A stretch of DNA of 64,000 nucleotides, taken from Galbula dea (taxonomy: Eukaryota; Chordata; Aves; Piciformes; Galbulidae). A program made the position numbers and the translations under genes. The notes under the pieces were generated by a model. It was not told the origin of the DNA and searched no databases. It worked only from the letters and a program-made list of their open reading frames with translations. Below are positions 49,901 through 64,000 of this stretch, one piece after another. Location: assembly GCA_013399015.1 (NCBI GenBank), contig VWZX01002286.1, forward strand, positions 300,002 through 364,001, in the 5' to 3' direction. Each line of letters opens with the position of its first letter. Position 1 is the stretch's first letter.

Positions 49901-51779
49901 ATTTTTTTAAAACAGTAAACTAAAATTTTTGCTGCTGTTTACTTGGCTACTCTGATTCACTGTTCTGAGATTGCAAGAGTATGTCACAAGATCTTAAACA
50001 TTTTATGGACATAAGCAGTCAACCACCACCAGTAAAATACTTATTCTGAAGTGCCATCATAGAAAGGTAAAACCAAGATTAAGAAAAATCTTTATGGCAT
50101 TATATAGTGAGTTGACAACCTATCATCCAGTATTAGACAAAACAACTGAAATTAGTTCTGGCATATTTGGGGCTAGCAGTTAAAAATAAAAATAGCAAAT
50201 GTAAAAGCATGAAAACTGTATTGCCATTATGCTTATAGACAATAATAAATCTTTAAAGATGCCAATGATTGCTTTGGATACTACAAACAACTGCTGCCAA
50301 TCAACACTAAAATATGTAATATATGGTATTCTGAGCATCCTAACTCAAGGCAAACTGCAACATCACAGGTAATATTGTCTGTCATAAACTACTCTCTTCA
50401 TTAGGCAACAAAAATTAACACCTCCATTTCTTCGCAGTAGTGGAACTGCTGGCAGAAATACACTTTTTTACAGTATAACTCCAACTTTACAGAAAATTTC
50501 TTTGAAAACAATTACTCTGCTCACAGATCTTGAGGCAAAACTGAGAGGCAGTTTCACTTTGCACAAGCAACAGCAATTGCTTTTCTCCCCCCCAAAAAAA
50601 TTTTATATATACATATACTCATGTACACACACTATAAAAAAAGTGTGAGACTAAGTTTTCTGGTGAAAACTGTTTTAGGTAATGGAACTTGAAGGTACTC
50701 AAAAGAATTCTCACTTCTGGTTGGCTGTGATCTTGATTTTCAAAGGCTGCAGTGCACAATGATTATTAGTGCAATGATCTTGGAGTTTTAAAACATAATT
50801 TATATTCACATATGCTTTAGTTAAATCCCCTTTTACCTTGTGAGCCTCGAAGCCACAACTCTTATAAATGAATTCTTGTCACTACTACTTCCTTGTTTCA
50901 ATTACTTTAAGGAATTCATTACTTGGACTTTGGTATTTTTTCTTCTTTTCTTTTCACTTAATTCCTACACTGGCTCTGCAAAGCTATGTAATCTAACAAT
51001 AACCACCAGAAAACACTGGTGGCTGATCCTATCTTTTGCTAGGCCATGTTCAGCTTGCTCAGTCAAGGCTTTTTAATCAAGCCTCAACTAAAACCATGCA
51101 CATGTTTTTCGTTATGCTCTGTTCTCAGTAATTCCCTGTTTGAAAGCGGCATGTAAAATATTAAATTGGGAAGTAATATCTAGCCACGTTATCTAAAGGG
51201 TTGGCAGTGGCTGACCTTCTATGCCACACGAATGAAATTCACCTTGCTGCAGTCCTGACACATTGTGCTGCCTGTTGAACAGGAGGCAAAAACAGGCAGG
51301 GTGGTGAAAGAAAAAAAAGGTGAAGGTAACATCAGACAGGATAGAGTGAAAAGCTATTGTAGCAGGCCTAGAAAAGGACCGTTAGGTAGGCTCAAGGCCT
51401 AAATTGTCCTGGTAGATCCATGAAAGGACTTTGCTGCAGTCCTTCAGCCTGGCAGGGATTTGAGGAGGGAAAGCGGATGGAAGGGAAGGGACAGGGGAAG
51501 GGAAGGATGGTGCACTTCATTTGCTTGTTACTTGCAGGATTCGCGATTCGGGCATAGTTAGGTGTATGTATGTGTATATGTGCGTGTGAATTTCACCCTA
51601 TATATAACTTGGAATCTTATTAGATAACAACTTGGTGACACTGCAAATCCAGTATTTCTCAAAATGCTATTTTTGAAACTGAAACACACAACATATTTTG
51701 ATTTCCAAAGAAGTTCAGTGAAGATCCCACCTTCAAAATAAAACAAGAAGTAATAATAAAAAGAAAAGTTGAATGCACA
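46956..51779. other. Intronic sequence without recognised genes
   Basis: This is unique AT-rich sequence. A TA/CA tract lies near 50604-50631 and a TG-rich tract near 51561-51589. Open frames are below 80 residues and look random. Confidence 0.5.
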
Positions 51780-52120
51780 CGTAATAATTTCCAGGCAGAC
51801 TTCCTGCGATTGTATCCGATTATTTAAATTTTGAACTGTCTCTTTAATTTGAGGAGCAGGGAGAGAGGCGACAGATGGCAGACAGAATTGACTTATGTCC
51901 TCTATTCTTCTGCAGAAGAAGGGGGAGTGCAGAAAGTTTGATCCAGGCAGAAGCTACAGTATGCGGGCCTGGCTATAACTATCTAATAGGTCTTTTGACA
52001 GATCAGTTTGGAATATTTAGGTTTTCTTCTCCCCTAGATAGGCTTTGTTAACAAACCCATGGTCCTGGAGGTTGCCATGGGTGACAAGAGCACTGACATC
52101 CAGTCCCAACTACAAATAAC
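51780..52120. promoter_or_regulatory. Candidate conserved enhancer block with MEIS, FOX-palindrome and RFX-like motifs
   Basis: The block contains TTTTGACAGATC with a perfect MEIS core TGACAG at 51996-52001. It has the 12-bp palindrome TTTGTTAACAAA at 52044-52055 (forkhead/HNF1-like) and GTTGCCATGG at 52071-52080 (an RFX X-box half-site followed by an imperfect partner GTGAC). A CTCF-like CGACAGATGGCAG lies near 51877. CpGs survive (TGCGATTG, TCCGATTA, GGCGACAG, TGCGGGCC). It is unique sequence; function is inferred. Confidence 0.36.
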
Positions 52121-52476
52121 CACATGACAAATGGGCCCAGAGCCCTTCAACAACCCTGAACCTTGATGACACCCTAAAATATCCAACCTCCCCATACCCA
52201 TGCCTCCCCCACCAAAAAAAAATATTACTGAGTATATTTTTTAAAACTGAAAGCTTGCACTTAATTGGAAACACTGCCATGTAACTGAAATGCTTAGGAC
52301 AGCATGTACAAGTAAAAATAAATCACGCAGCATTGTTATTTAATGCACTGTGACATCATTTCCTGAAATTAAACAGAGATGACACAGATTCAGACAGTCC
52401 CTGCTAAGGTTCACTTCAAACAATTCACAGATGTTTTCCTCCAGCCAGCAGAAAACAATGCAGAGCTTAAAGCACT

Positions 52477-52538
52477 TCTCTCCCTCTCCCTCTCCCTCTC
52501 CCTTTCCCTCTCCCTCTCTCTCTCTCTCCCTTCTTCTC
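52477..52538. repeat. (CTCTCC)n/(CT)n microsatellite
   Basis: CTCTCC-type hexamers run into a pure CT run. The Ser/Leu/Pro-repeat open frames across it are composition artefacts. Confidence 0.9.
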
Positions 52539-55500
52539 CTTCGCCCCAGCCTTTTTGCTGGTACAAAGAGGTATGGCAGTTTTATAATATATGCTCCCGC
52601 AAAATATTCTTTTTTTAATTTAATTACTCAGGCTGTTGTACTAAATAGATGGATCATTGTGTCACAAAAGCATCAATTTTTCAGAAGAAATAACAGATGT
52701 CTATGTAACAATGATTAGATTAACCACTCCCAGACAAAGCTAGCTTTTGAGGCCCACACACCCCATGACCCCGGGTTCCCTTTTCTGTAGGGGGTGGATG
52801 TAGAAATGTCAGATCTAATCTCAGATTCCATTTTTAAAACAAACAAAGCCCCACCCCCACTCCATTTCAGCTCTTTTCTTTTAAGACTGTGGTATTTAAA
52901 AGGTATATGAACATTTGCTCTGTTACTAAATCTTTGGGACTGATTTCGTGCCCAAGGAATAGAAGCACTCAGAGGATGAAACCTTTCAGCCTGGGATCAG
53001 AAGTGGCATTTTGAGAGAGATTTCCAGGTTTACTCTGTCCAGGCTAGTGATGCTGTAGCACAGGCAGGCAGGACAGAAGGCAGGGCTACACTACCACCAG
53101 CAACAAATGCTAAAAGCAGCCGCCAGCTCTTTGGCGAGTGACTACAGAATCTTTGGGGTACAAAGACGTACAGCTCCATCACAGGTCATGAGAGTTTAAT
53201 GTTCAGATGCTGATTTTTCTTTTGCAATAGGGTGAAATCATTTAACCTCTCCTCACAAAGTTTACCTAGCTGAAAAATTAATGTAGTATTATTTTGCAGG
53301 ATGTGCTTCCAACGGGACAGTGTTTGTACAGTCTGAGAGGTCTGGCCTACACCTTCAGAAAACTTATTACCTGGCTGCAAACTCAGCACACAGTCAGCCC
53401 TGCCTAAAAAGCAGACCTGGAATAAATCTCCAACTTTCTGGCTCCATGGGGCACTGCAGCAGAAACAGCATCCATGCAAATCCACATGCAGGTCATTTTA
53501 TGGGAGAATCAGAGGACATCATCCATTTCCTCACTGTACCTTGGGAGTGTATAGCGTGTTACAATGTGGTCCAACACAAGCACTAAAATTCACCAGAATA
53601 TGAAGTATTTTGTTGAGTCTCCCAGGCTTCTTGTCACCATTTTAACTGGACAAAGGCTTGTTGTATTTTCTGTTTTGTTTTTATGTTTTTTAAAGTACAG
53701 CAAAAACAACAACATGAAGAATCCTCCTCCTGGATCAGGACTCTGAAGAAAGCTGCTCTTCAACTGTTTGATATAAAAGTGAGCTGCTCGGTGTGCAGGT
53801 CAATAGGCAGCTATGTTCCTAACCCTCATTTAGGTACTATTCCTAAATTACAATGTGGGAGGAGATCTTTATGAATGTGTGATGGTTCCAACTGTTTTGA
53901 AAGCTTACTTCAAGATTGGCTTTGGTTCATCTCTAGGATCAAACCTAATGAATAAATAAAATTGCTGCCCCTGTATAAAAGGCTTGGTAAGCCATTCACG
54001 AAAATACAATAGAGATGTATTATATTTTCAGATACACCCACATAAACACAGAAAAAAAAATCTGTTTCTATAAGACTATTCATATTATCCAGTCTGGCCA
54101 CCTGAATACAGCAAGTTAAGAATATTAACTCAGGTAAGTACAAAAGCTGTGGCTGGTTCATTTTAGCACATTCCAGTAGAAATTCCTCTACACTGACACT
54201 TAAGCAAATGAACTCAAATTCTAGTCTACAAGACATTGTGTAAAGAGCAAGATTTTCATCCAGAAGATTGTGGAAATCAGGCTAAAATAACATGGTTCAA
54301 ACAAATGTTAGGAAGCAGAACTTCAGATAGCAAAAATAAAATAATAAAATATAATGTTCAACTTGACTGACTTCAGGGAAGTCATCCTAAACACCATCAG
54401 CTGGGAGTCTGGCAATATCATGAAAAAGGTTTAGTTTGCAGGCTACCATTGGTATGTCTGTTACTTTTAGTTAAGATATACCTCTTATTACAGATTGTAA
54501 CAAAAGAAACAACCAAAGTAAAATGTTAACTAAGGGTATCGCTCCAGTAAGTGTCAAAGAATAAACGCGTCTCTGTTCTACCAGCTCTGTAAAAGAGGAA
54601 AAAGTGTAGTCTTGATACAAAATGCTGCAGAAAGGGATGAACTACCAGAGGTACAAGTCCATAGAATGGTATAATTACATCCTTTATAACTTTGCTCTCT
54701 TCTGTACATATATTTTAAAGGTCCTTCATCTTCCAAAAGGGCATGAGAGGAGGGGGGTCAGTTCTGTATAGCTGCTGGTAAGAAATCCTAATCTCAACAC
54801 TGGTGTAGGTTAGAGATGTCTATACATTTGAGCACTTCCTGTTTTCACTTCATGATCAAATATGTTCTTTGCAGGGCAAATAGGGGAGCACTTGAGGGAG
54901 GAAAGCAGAGATGTCTGAGAGGCTAATTGAGTGTACTAAGGACTCCTTGGCATAGAGGAAAAGGAGTATTCCAAAGCTATGAATAAACTCTCAGCTTGGG
55001 TCAGATTTCTTGCTGTTTCTTTTCTTTAATCACCTTTGAACTCAAATAAAAACAGCCTTAATGTCAGGTTTACCTTTCTGATGTTGTAATCTTTATGTAC
55101 TATTGAAAAGCTTATACTACCAGACTAGGATTTCCTCTGCTTTCTTAAACACTGGATATTATCCAGAAAAAGCATACACATTTCCAACCAATTCACCCTC
55201 AGATCTTTCATCTTCCGGTACCGTTGTAATTCTAAATGTAAGACAGAGCTCAATAAGTGAACGAGAACATGACAGAAGCTCCTGCTCCTTGCATTTGATT
55301 TCCAACAGTAAAAACATGCATGTATATCCTATTTCAAATATAACTGAAGTTACTGCAAAATGTAAGCTGTGATAGAGGTTGGAACTTGTTTTGAAAGGCA
55401 CAGCCTGTCAGACACATTCATTCTACACCAGAGTTCAAGTGCCTGTCTTGAAGAGCCACTTAGGCAATTCAATTTTTAAAACTGGCTACCTTAGGAGTTT

Positions 55501-56033
55501 GCAAACTGACTGAATAAAGGAAAAAAATAGTATTTCATTTTAAATCATAAGTAATTACAATTAGTCAGAACTAAGGTACTCTTTTTGAATTTGACAGTCT
55601 AAAGGAATTTCAAATTTAATCTACACTTTAAGAGACAGACTGCCACTGCCTCTCTTTCCAGGGAAACCAGAGGTTAATGATTTTTGTCATATTGAGACTA
55701 ACAGCTAACAATTGCTACAGTTGGCCTTTAGTATTTTATTTGTCCTTTTGAGGTATTCAGAATAGGTGACAATAGCTTGCAGTTGAGAACATATGTAGAG
55801 AGACCCCTGTGGCTTATGGAAAAGTTGTTCCATGCTGGTTGGGTGTTTGAAAAAAAAATACAACCAGAGCTCTTTTATGTTCCTCTCCTTAATGAATGCA
55901 TGAATGTCAAAATGTACCAATGGCCTATTCAGGGGGCAAAGCCTAGGCAGCTACTTCTTTAAGAACACATCCTGAGATGTAAAATACATTTGCTTAACAA
56001 ATTAAAATAATGAGATAATTCAATTAGTTTCTT

Positions 56034-56068
56034 TAAAAAAAAAAAAGAGAGAGAGAGAAAGAAAAAAG
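56034..56068. repeat. A-run followed by GA repeat
   Basis: A poly(A) stretch is followed by GAGAGAGAGAGAAAG and more A. It is a simple purine tract. Confidence 0.8.
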
Positions 56069-56989
56069 GGTACATCAGGGGATTATTGTAATACAAGAGC
56101 AGGTCATACAGCACAAAGGAGGAACAAACCAATTTGAAATCAGGTTAGAGTAGTAATGAAGGAATGTACATTGAATCATGGACCACCATTGTAAAGATAC
56201 ATACTTGAAACGATAAAATTTTACATCACAGATTCTGTGATGTTCTGGCTCAGCCAGCATTGAAGAGACAAGCTAATTTGAGAAAAAGTGCAAGATCTTT
56301 ACGAGCAAGAAGTTCTCTTCCTTTCCTGCATGTGTTTATGGTAAGAATCATTCTGAATTTACATTGCAGTGGTCAGGGGTCTCCATTATCAGTTTTCAGG
56401 TCTGAGAATTACTGCACAGTAAATCTTTCAACACCTGCAAACTCACTGAAGCTTGGACGGTAAAAGGTTTGGGGCGGTTTTGTGTTCATGTAATTTGATT
56501 TTTTGCAAGGCCATCCTCACCACTGATGGCAAATTTCCTCAATTCATTCAGGATGGAGAGGGTCAGGCGAGAGAGGATGGAAACAAGGAAAAGGGGTTTC
56601 AAAAATCTGGGAGGACTTTCCTCAAGAGAAGCAAGAGGCAGTTGACTTGTTTAATAAGAATGTGTCGAATGCTTCCAAGGAGCAAGTAAGAAATGAAGAC
56701 AGGGACAAAAAGCAAGATATCGCAAATTTCGTAAGAGCAAACGGAGTTAACACAGAAACATCTACAAAACAGACTGGTTTATTTGTGGTACTGCTTTTTG
56801 CTGTCTGCCTGTACTACTCCTCTAAAGATACCCTATAGCTAAATGAAAAACCCTCCACTCACACTCTAGTACTAGACTTCCAAATTAAAAACATTTTACA
56901 GGTTAGTAAATCTCCAGCTGAGGTGATGTAGCAAAGAACAGCTGTGAAGTAATTTTGATAATGATGAGAATAATAAGCACATGGCAAGG

Positions 56990-57500
56990 TTCAGGGCTTT
57001 GCTGTTGCAGCTTCAGTGCTCCTGAATAGATAAAAGTGATTAAATACTCCTGATTATCCCTGACCAATATGTAATGGATTTACAGCCCTTTCAATTAGTC
57101 AGTATTTGCTTAGGACTCATTATTTTGTCTTTGGTTAAGTAATCAGCCCAGAGACTCATGTTCTGCCTAATTCCTCTGAGCCAAGTGGGTACAGGGCACC
57201 TGACCTTTGAAATGGCCATAGCTGGGAGGCAGGAATAACCACTACTACAGCAAAGACACTGGCTATTCCAGCTAATCCTGACCCCACAGGCCAGATCAAT
57301 GCACCTTAGTTTGCTACTAATGTCCTTACATCAAAATGATGGTTTAGAAATGTGGATCTATCACTCCCCGCTTTAGCTGTGCTGCTAGCTGAGCAGTTCA
57401 ATAGTCCCTATCATAAATAAATCGGGTACCTTGTCCTGTAATCATTACACTGTAACCAACATCAGCTACCGTGGAAATTTATAAAACTTTGGTAGAAGAA
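56990..57500. promoter_or_regulatory. Candidate conserved enhancer block near the MEIS2 exon
   Basis: The block is unique sequence about 0.9-1.4 kb downstream of the exon. It has homeodomain-like words (TGATTATCCC, ATGTAATGGATTTA, TCAATTAGTCAG). It has a perfect 13-bp palindrome TGTAATCATTACA at 57437-57449, a TAAT-C-ATTA homeodomain-dimer type. It also has TGACCTTTGA at 57201-57210, which read on the minus strand is TCAAAGGTCA, an extended nuclear-receptor half-site. Function is inferred. Confidence 0.36.
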
Positions 57501-60298
<2,798 letters not shown>

Positions 60299-60331
60299 TT
60301 TTTTTTTTTTTTTTTTTTTNNNNNNNNNNNN
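60299..60331. other. T-run and assembly gap
   Basis: A run of 21 T (60299-60319) is followed by 12 N (60320-60331) and then GGTGTGTGTTTG. The true length of the homopolymer and any sequence lost in the gap are unknown. Open frames crossing the N are not meaningful. Confidence 0.97.
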
Positions 60332-60508
60332 GGTGTGTGTTTGTTTCTGTTAACAATACAGAAAGGAGAATTGAATCACAGCAAACTAATCGAAGAGTTT
60401 ATGGAAGCCCTATACATTCTAACCAACTGTTCACTTTTGCAAGATGTTGGTTATTTAGAAAGCATTCCTTTCTGTTGCCCCCTCCCCCCCAAAGAGTCTA
60501 CCCTACCC

Positions 60509-60519
<11 letters not shown>

Positions 60520-60545
<26 letters not shown>
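60520..60545. repeat. (CA)n microsatellite
   Basis: About 13 uninterrupted CA units preceded by a short CT run. Confidence 0.93.
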
Positions 60546-63500
60546 TTTCTACTATGCCAAGGAACTGCTGCAAGGCAAATTCTCACAAACACTAATGGCT
60601 TCTGACTGCTCCTTGGCAACCCCAGCATTTTAACCTGGGTAGATATGCTCTCCAAAATACAGACACTGGAGCTATCTCATCAGCTGTTCATGTGACACAG
60701 ATGGAGAGTGGCTATTAGGAGCCAGGCAATGGGCCTTGGGGATCTGAGGTGCTGTACTGTAGCCTCAGGCAATTTTGAAAAGCAGTACCCAGAGATGGGG
60801 GGAAAAAAAATCCCTACTGAAAGTGCAAGTTTGAAGTCAGTCAGTCTGTTTGTCTATCTGTCGTGCAGATGAAGATATCTTTGTCTCTTTATGTAAAAGC
60901 TATGTGTGTATGCACAAGATGCGTGGAGCTATAAAACTTCCACTCTGCACCACCCTTTCACACCACAGAATCACCAGTTCATTCTCTGTATGGGAAAATT
61001 CCTGTTCATCTGTATACACATACTCTCCTGTTTGTGAGCATCCTCAGCAGGAATCACCTACATGCTAAATCAATGTTTAGACCTTTTGGAAAGGTTGTTA
61101 ATATCCTGGCTTTAAAAAGCTAATAGCAGCCCAGGGGAGGAAAGTTCAGCTGAAGCTCCCATTGCCTTCCCACCTTAATCAGCAATCGAAATGCTGAGAG
61201 TCAGTGCTTCCTGAATCTGTTCTGTAACCTTATGAAAGGAAATTCAAATATCATACCTCCAAATGACCTCAGAAGATAAATACAGCAAGATTTGTTGCTC
61301 CTGGTGAACTACAGGCCCAATCCTGTTAAGCTGTATTGTCATATCCTTAATAGGACTACAACTGCTCACATTAGTGGATACAGTTTCTAGTGGCAAGAAA
61401 TCACAGAAGAAGCCCATAACTGACTTTTCCAAGGTGGAACTATTTACTTCTTGGAAATGCAAGGCTGTATCTAAATAAACATGAGTTACTTTAAACAAAC
61501 AAAAATAAATTATCAAAAGTGAAATAAAAGAAACAGACATGTTTTCTATGGTAGAGTGGATTAACTATATTTTTAACTGCTGTATGAAGGAATCAAAAGT
61601 TAAATCATTCAAACAACCACTAAAACTTATTCTGCCTTTGTGAACTCTTCATATCCTGATTTTAACGGTAATTTGTAAGAGGAGTAGTCAAGTCATAACT
61701 TGTATGGAAATTGCAATTATATAATCATAGTTATCACAATTTTCCAGCAGGGAAATTAAGCCTAGACTTTGGCCCACCAACTCGCTCTTTCACAAAAAAA
61801 AAATGAAATAAAATAAAAAATGAAGGGTGACTTTCTCTTGCTTTGCACACTGTCCACTCATTTATTCTTCTGCAAAGTGTACAAGTGATGGCAAGACCCT
61901 ATCACTAGAAAGTGGAGAATCCTTAAGTGGCATTCTCTTTGTGGAGGTGTCAACAACTGTACAGGATTCAAGCCAGTAGAGAATCAGGCACAATACCCAG
62001 CTTGTTTAAGATTATATCAGTGATATGTGATAGTCTCAATAAACCCTATAAAAGACGGAGAGAGTTTACAAGAAACTTTGCAAAGTGAGCCACACCAGCT
62101 TCCCTAAAGACCTTCTCTTCCAGGGTAAAGGTCTGTGGAGGAGCTTGAAGATATAAGTCTTCACACAGTGGGAAGTTACGCTTCCACACTAGCTCTGTGT
62201 GCAGGCACTCCTAGCACATGCTGAGGGTTTCTTCCAGGAAGATAAATTATTTTGCATTGAAAGCAAAGGAGACTATCTCTTACTAAAAAAATACCAAACG
62301 AGTAGTTGGAGCAGGGTTTCCACTGCACGATAACTTCAAACTAGTCTCTTCACCATTTTTTGAACAGGATGAATAACAAATTCCCAGTCTACACAAAACA
62401 ATAACTGAAAAGGATAACTCAGTCAAGCGAAAACATACAAGCCTGTAACAATCTAGATTCAAGCTCCAGAAATATTTCCTATTACCATCATAAAACCCAG
62501 AGCATTAAGAAAAGTGATTTTTGGAAAAATACATTTCAGGACACAATGTTTAAGCTTCTTCACCATGGGAGGTCCCTTACAACTTTATGGCTTGTCATGC
62601 TAAAGGAAAAGAGAGAAGACAAGGGGTATCTAAGCTAAGAGGAAGACAAGACATTTCACCATTTTTCTAAAAATAGTGCAAGAAATATGAAAACCATGTC
62701 AAAGGATTCTGAAAATGAAACCTGCAGGGCACCATGCTGATCTTAAGTAAACTACAATATTTCTGTCCAGTATTTTAATGGACATAAATGAAAAACCAAG
62801 AAGAGTATCTGCATGCAGCTAGTATTCACCATTTGCAATTATTTGTTTGTACTTATAATGTGTCCACCTGGACACATAAGTATTGTAAATCATTATTAAC
62901 AAGGATGCTCTTCTTAGTAATATGATCACAACACTACCAGAGATACCAGAGAGAAATCTTAAAAATCTGGTTAATTACCACTGACAAAAAGGTGGAAAGA
63001 GAAACAGTTGAATACATTTTGAAGATAAGACAGTCTGTGCTGTAGGGAGGACTAACAGACAGGGAAGGTCAGCTCCAGAAACAACAGTCCTTCAGGAGAA
63101 CTCCTTATCTCCATTCCACCCTGTTAAAATCATCAGGCTTTTAGCCTTACATCTTTAGATCACAGCTCTTTGAATTAAGTGCTGACTATGTGGGGTTTTT
63201 TTTCTCCTCCTCCTTTTCTCCTTTCCCTCCATGATCACTGTTCATGGAAGTTGGCATAGTCTTCTGACACTAAAGATGCAACACTTAGCTATTGCATCTT
63301 ACTGTCTAAGGAAAGCAAATATGGTTGTGAGCCTGGGACTTTGAAAAAACATGTGCTGGTTTTGCTGAATTATTTGACTAGAGGAGGAAGGGAACTATCA
63401 GAAGCTCCTCTGGGCCTGACACAGGCATCCTAAGCGCTCAGCCACCACTTGTCCCATCCTGGAGTGAGGAGTCCTCAAGTGAGCTGCTGTAATCAGCCCC

Positions 63501-64000
63501 CTTTGTTCCCTCCCCTGTTGAGTCTCCAAGACACCAGACACATGTCTCATGGTCCTATGTCATATGTTTCAGTGAGCATTTGGACAGAAAGAAAGATTGG
63601 ACACTGGTACCCTAGAAGGAACAAGAAGTCTTCAGACATATGGCATTACCATCTCTCCTACTACAGAAGATATAATTATTTTTCCCTTCTAGCAGCAGGG
63701 AGGAGATGAAGAGCTGGCCTTCCCTCTACTGCTCTTTTGGAAGATCATTTGCTTTCCCGAATACAAACTAACAACTCCACTGGACTGATACTGTAAAGAT
63801 GACATGTATAAAGTTCACACAGTCTAGGTATTAATAACTGTTGTGAATTCAAATAGGAAGAAAAGGATGAGAACTTAAGCCACTATCAGACCTCACCTAC
63901 AAAGCTATTCTACTCAATCTAATCACATTTTAGCATAGTTTGTCAGTTAGGAGCAAGTCCCTGTTGCCATCTGGCAATATGTACTAAAGGCTTATAGAGC
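60546..64000. other. Intronic sequence without recognised genes
   Basis: This is unique AT-rich DNA to the window end. Nothing resembling the preceding MEIS2 exon, a repeat family or an RNA gene was seen. Open frames of 72-98 residues look random. Confidence 0.5.

Larger units (their letters stand above)
52121..56989. other. Intronic sequence without recognised genes
   Basis: This is unique AT-rich DNA with a CT-rich microsatellite at 52477-52538 and an A/GA-rich tract at about 56034-56068. The 99- and 108-residue minus-strand frames at 53186-53485 and 53910-54236 have no recognisable domains. Confidence 0.5.

Noticed and set aside
52379..52718. Ser/Leu/Pro-repeat open frames
   Set aside because: They are translations of a CT-rich microsatellite.

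Overview
The window is vertebrate, almost certainly bird, genomic DNA lying inside one large gene. Six clear CR1 LINE copies carry the avian CR1 3' end, whose terminal octamers read ATTCTGTG. There is also a solo endogenous-retrovirus LTR of a type familiar from birds. The sequence is AT-rich and CpG-poor, short microsatellites are scattered through it, and no dense coding is present. I cannot tell the species.

Only one protein-coding segment is supported: a 146-bp exon on the minus strand at 58430-58575, with a good acceptor and a GTAAGT donor. Its translation runs from [14 protein letters not shown] to RAWLFQHLT. That is the acidic linker plus the N-terminal arm and helix 1 of a MEIS-type TALE homeodomain. 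The G in SPGTG and the Q in KKRQKKRG point to MEIS2 rather than MEIS1 or MEIS3. The rest of the window is therefore read as two introns of MEIS2. About 5.4 kb of the upstream intron lies at 58576-64000. At least 58 kb of the downstream intron lies at 1-58429. I see neither the preceding nor the following exon.

Layout by position: a motif-rich non-coding block at 0.4-0.9 kb; a solo LTR with a perfect 5-bp target duplication at 5.28-5.84 kb, transcriptionally oriented like MEIS2; an ancient LINE reverse-transcriptase remnant at 7.4-7.6 kb; CR1 copies at 10.7, 12.5 and 27.3 kb; a motif-rich block at 13.1-14.1 kb; a pyrimidine-rich unassigned block at 18.5-19.3 kb; a possible hAT-type remnant at 33.9 kb; two closely related CR1 copies in inverted orientation at 35.2 and 38.2 kb, the first carrying a single N at an internal junction; motif-rich blocks at 40.2-41.5, 51.8-52.1 and 57.0-57.5 kb; a very old CR1/L3-like copy at 46.5 kb; the exon at 58.4 kb; and a short assembly gap next to a T-run at 60.3 kb.

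MEIS2 is a developmental transcription factor whose locus is known to be rich in conserved non-coding enhancers. The motif-rich blocks are offered as candidate intronic enhancers, but that is inference from sequence texture and motifs; no alignment could be run. All other open reading frames are short and resemble no protein I recognise, apart from the CR1 fragments. I did not find an undescribed coding system. The most testable leads are the sense-oriented LTR with promoter and poly(A) signals, the inverted CR1 pair, and the candidate enhancers carrying TALE/HOX, POU, RFX-like and CTCF-like motifs.
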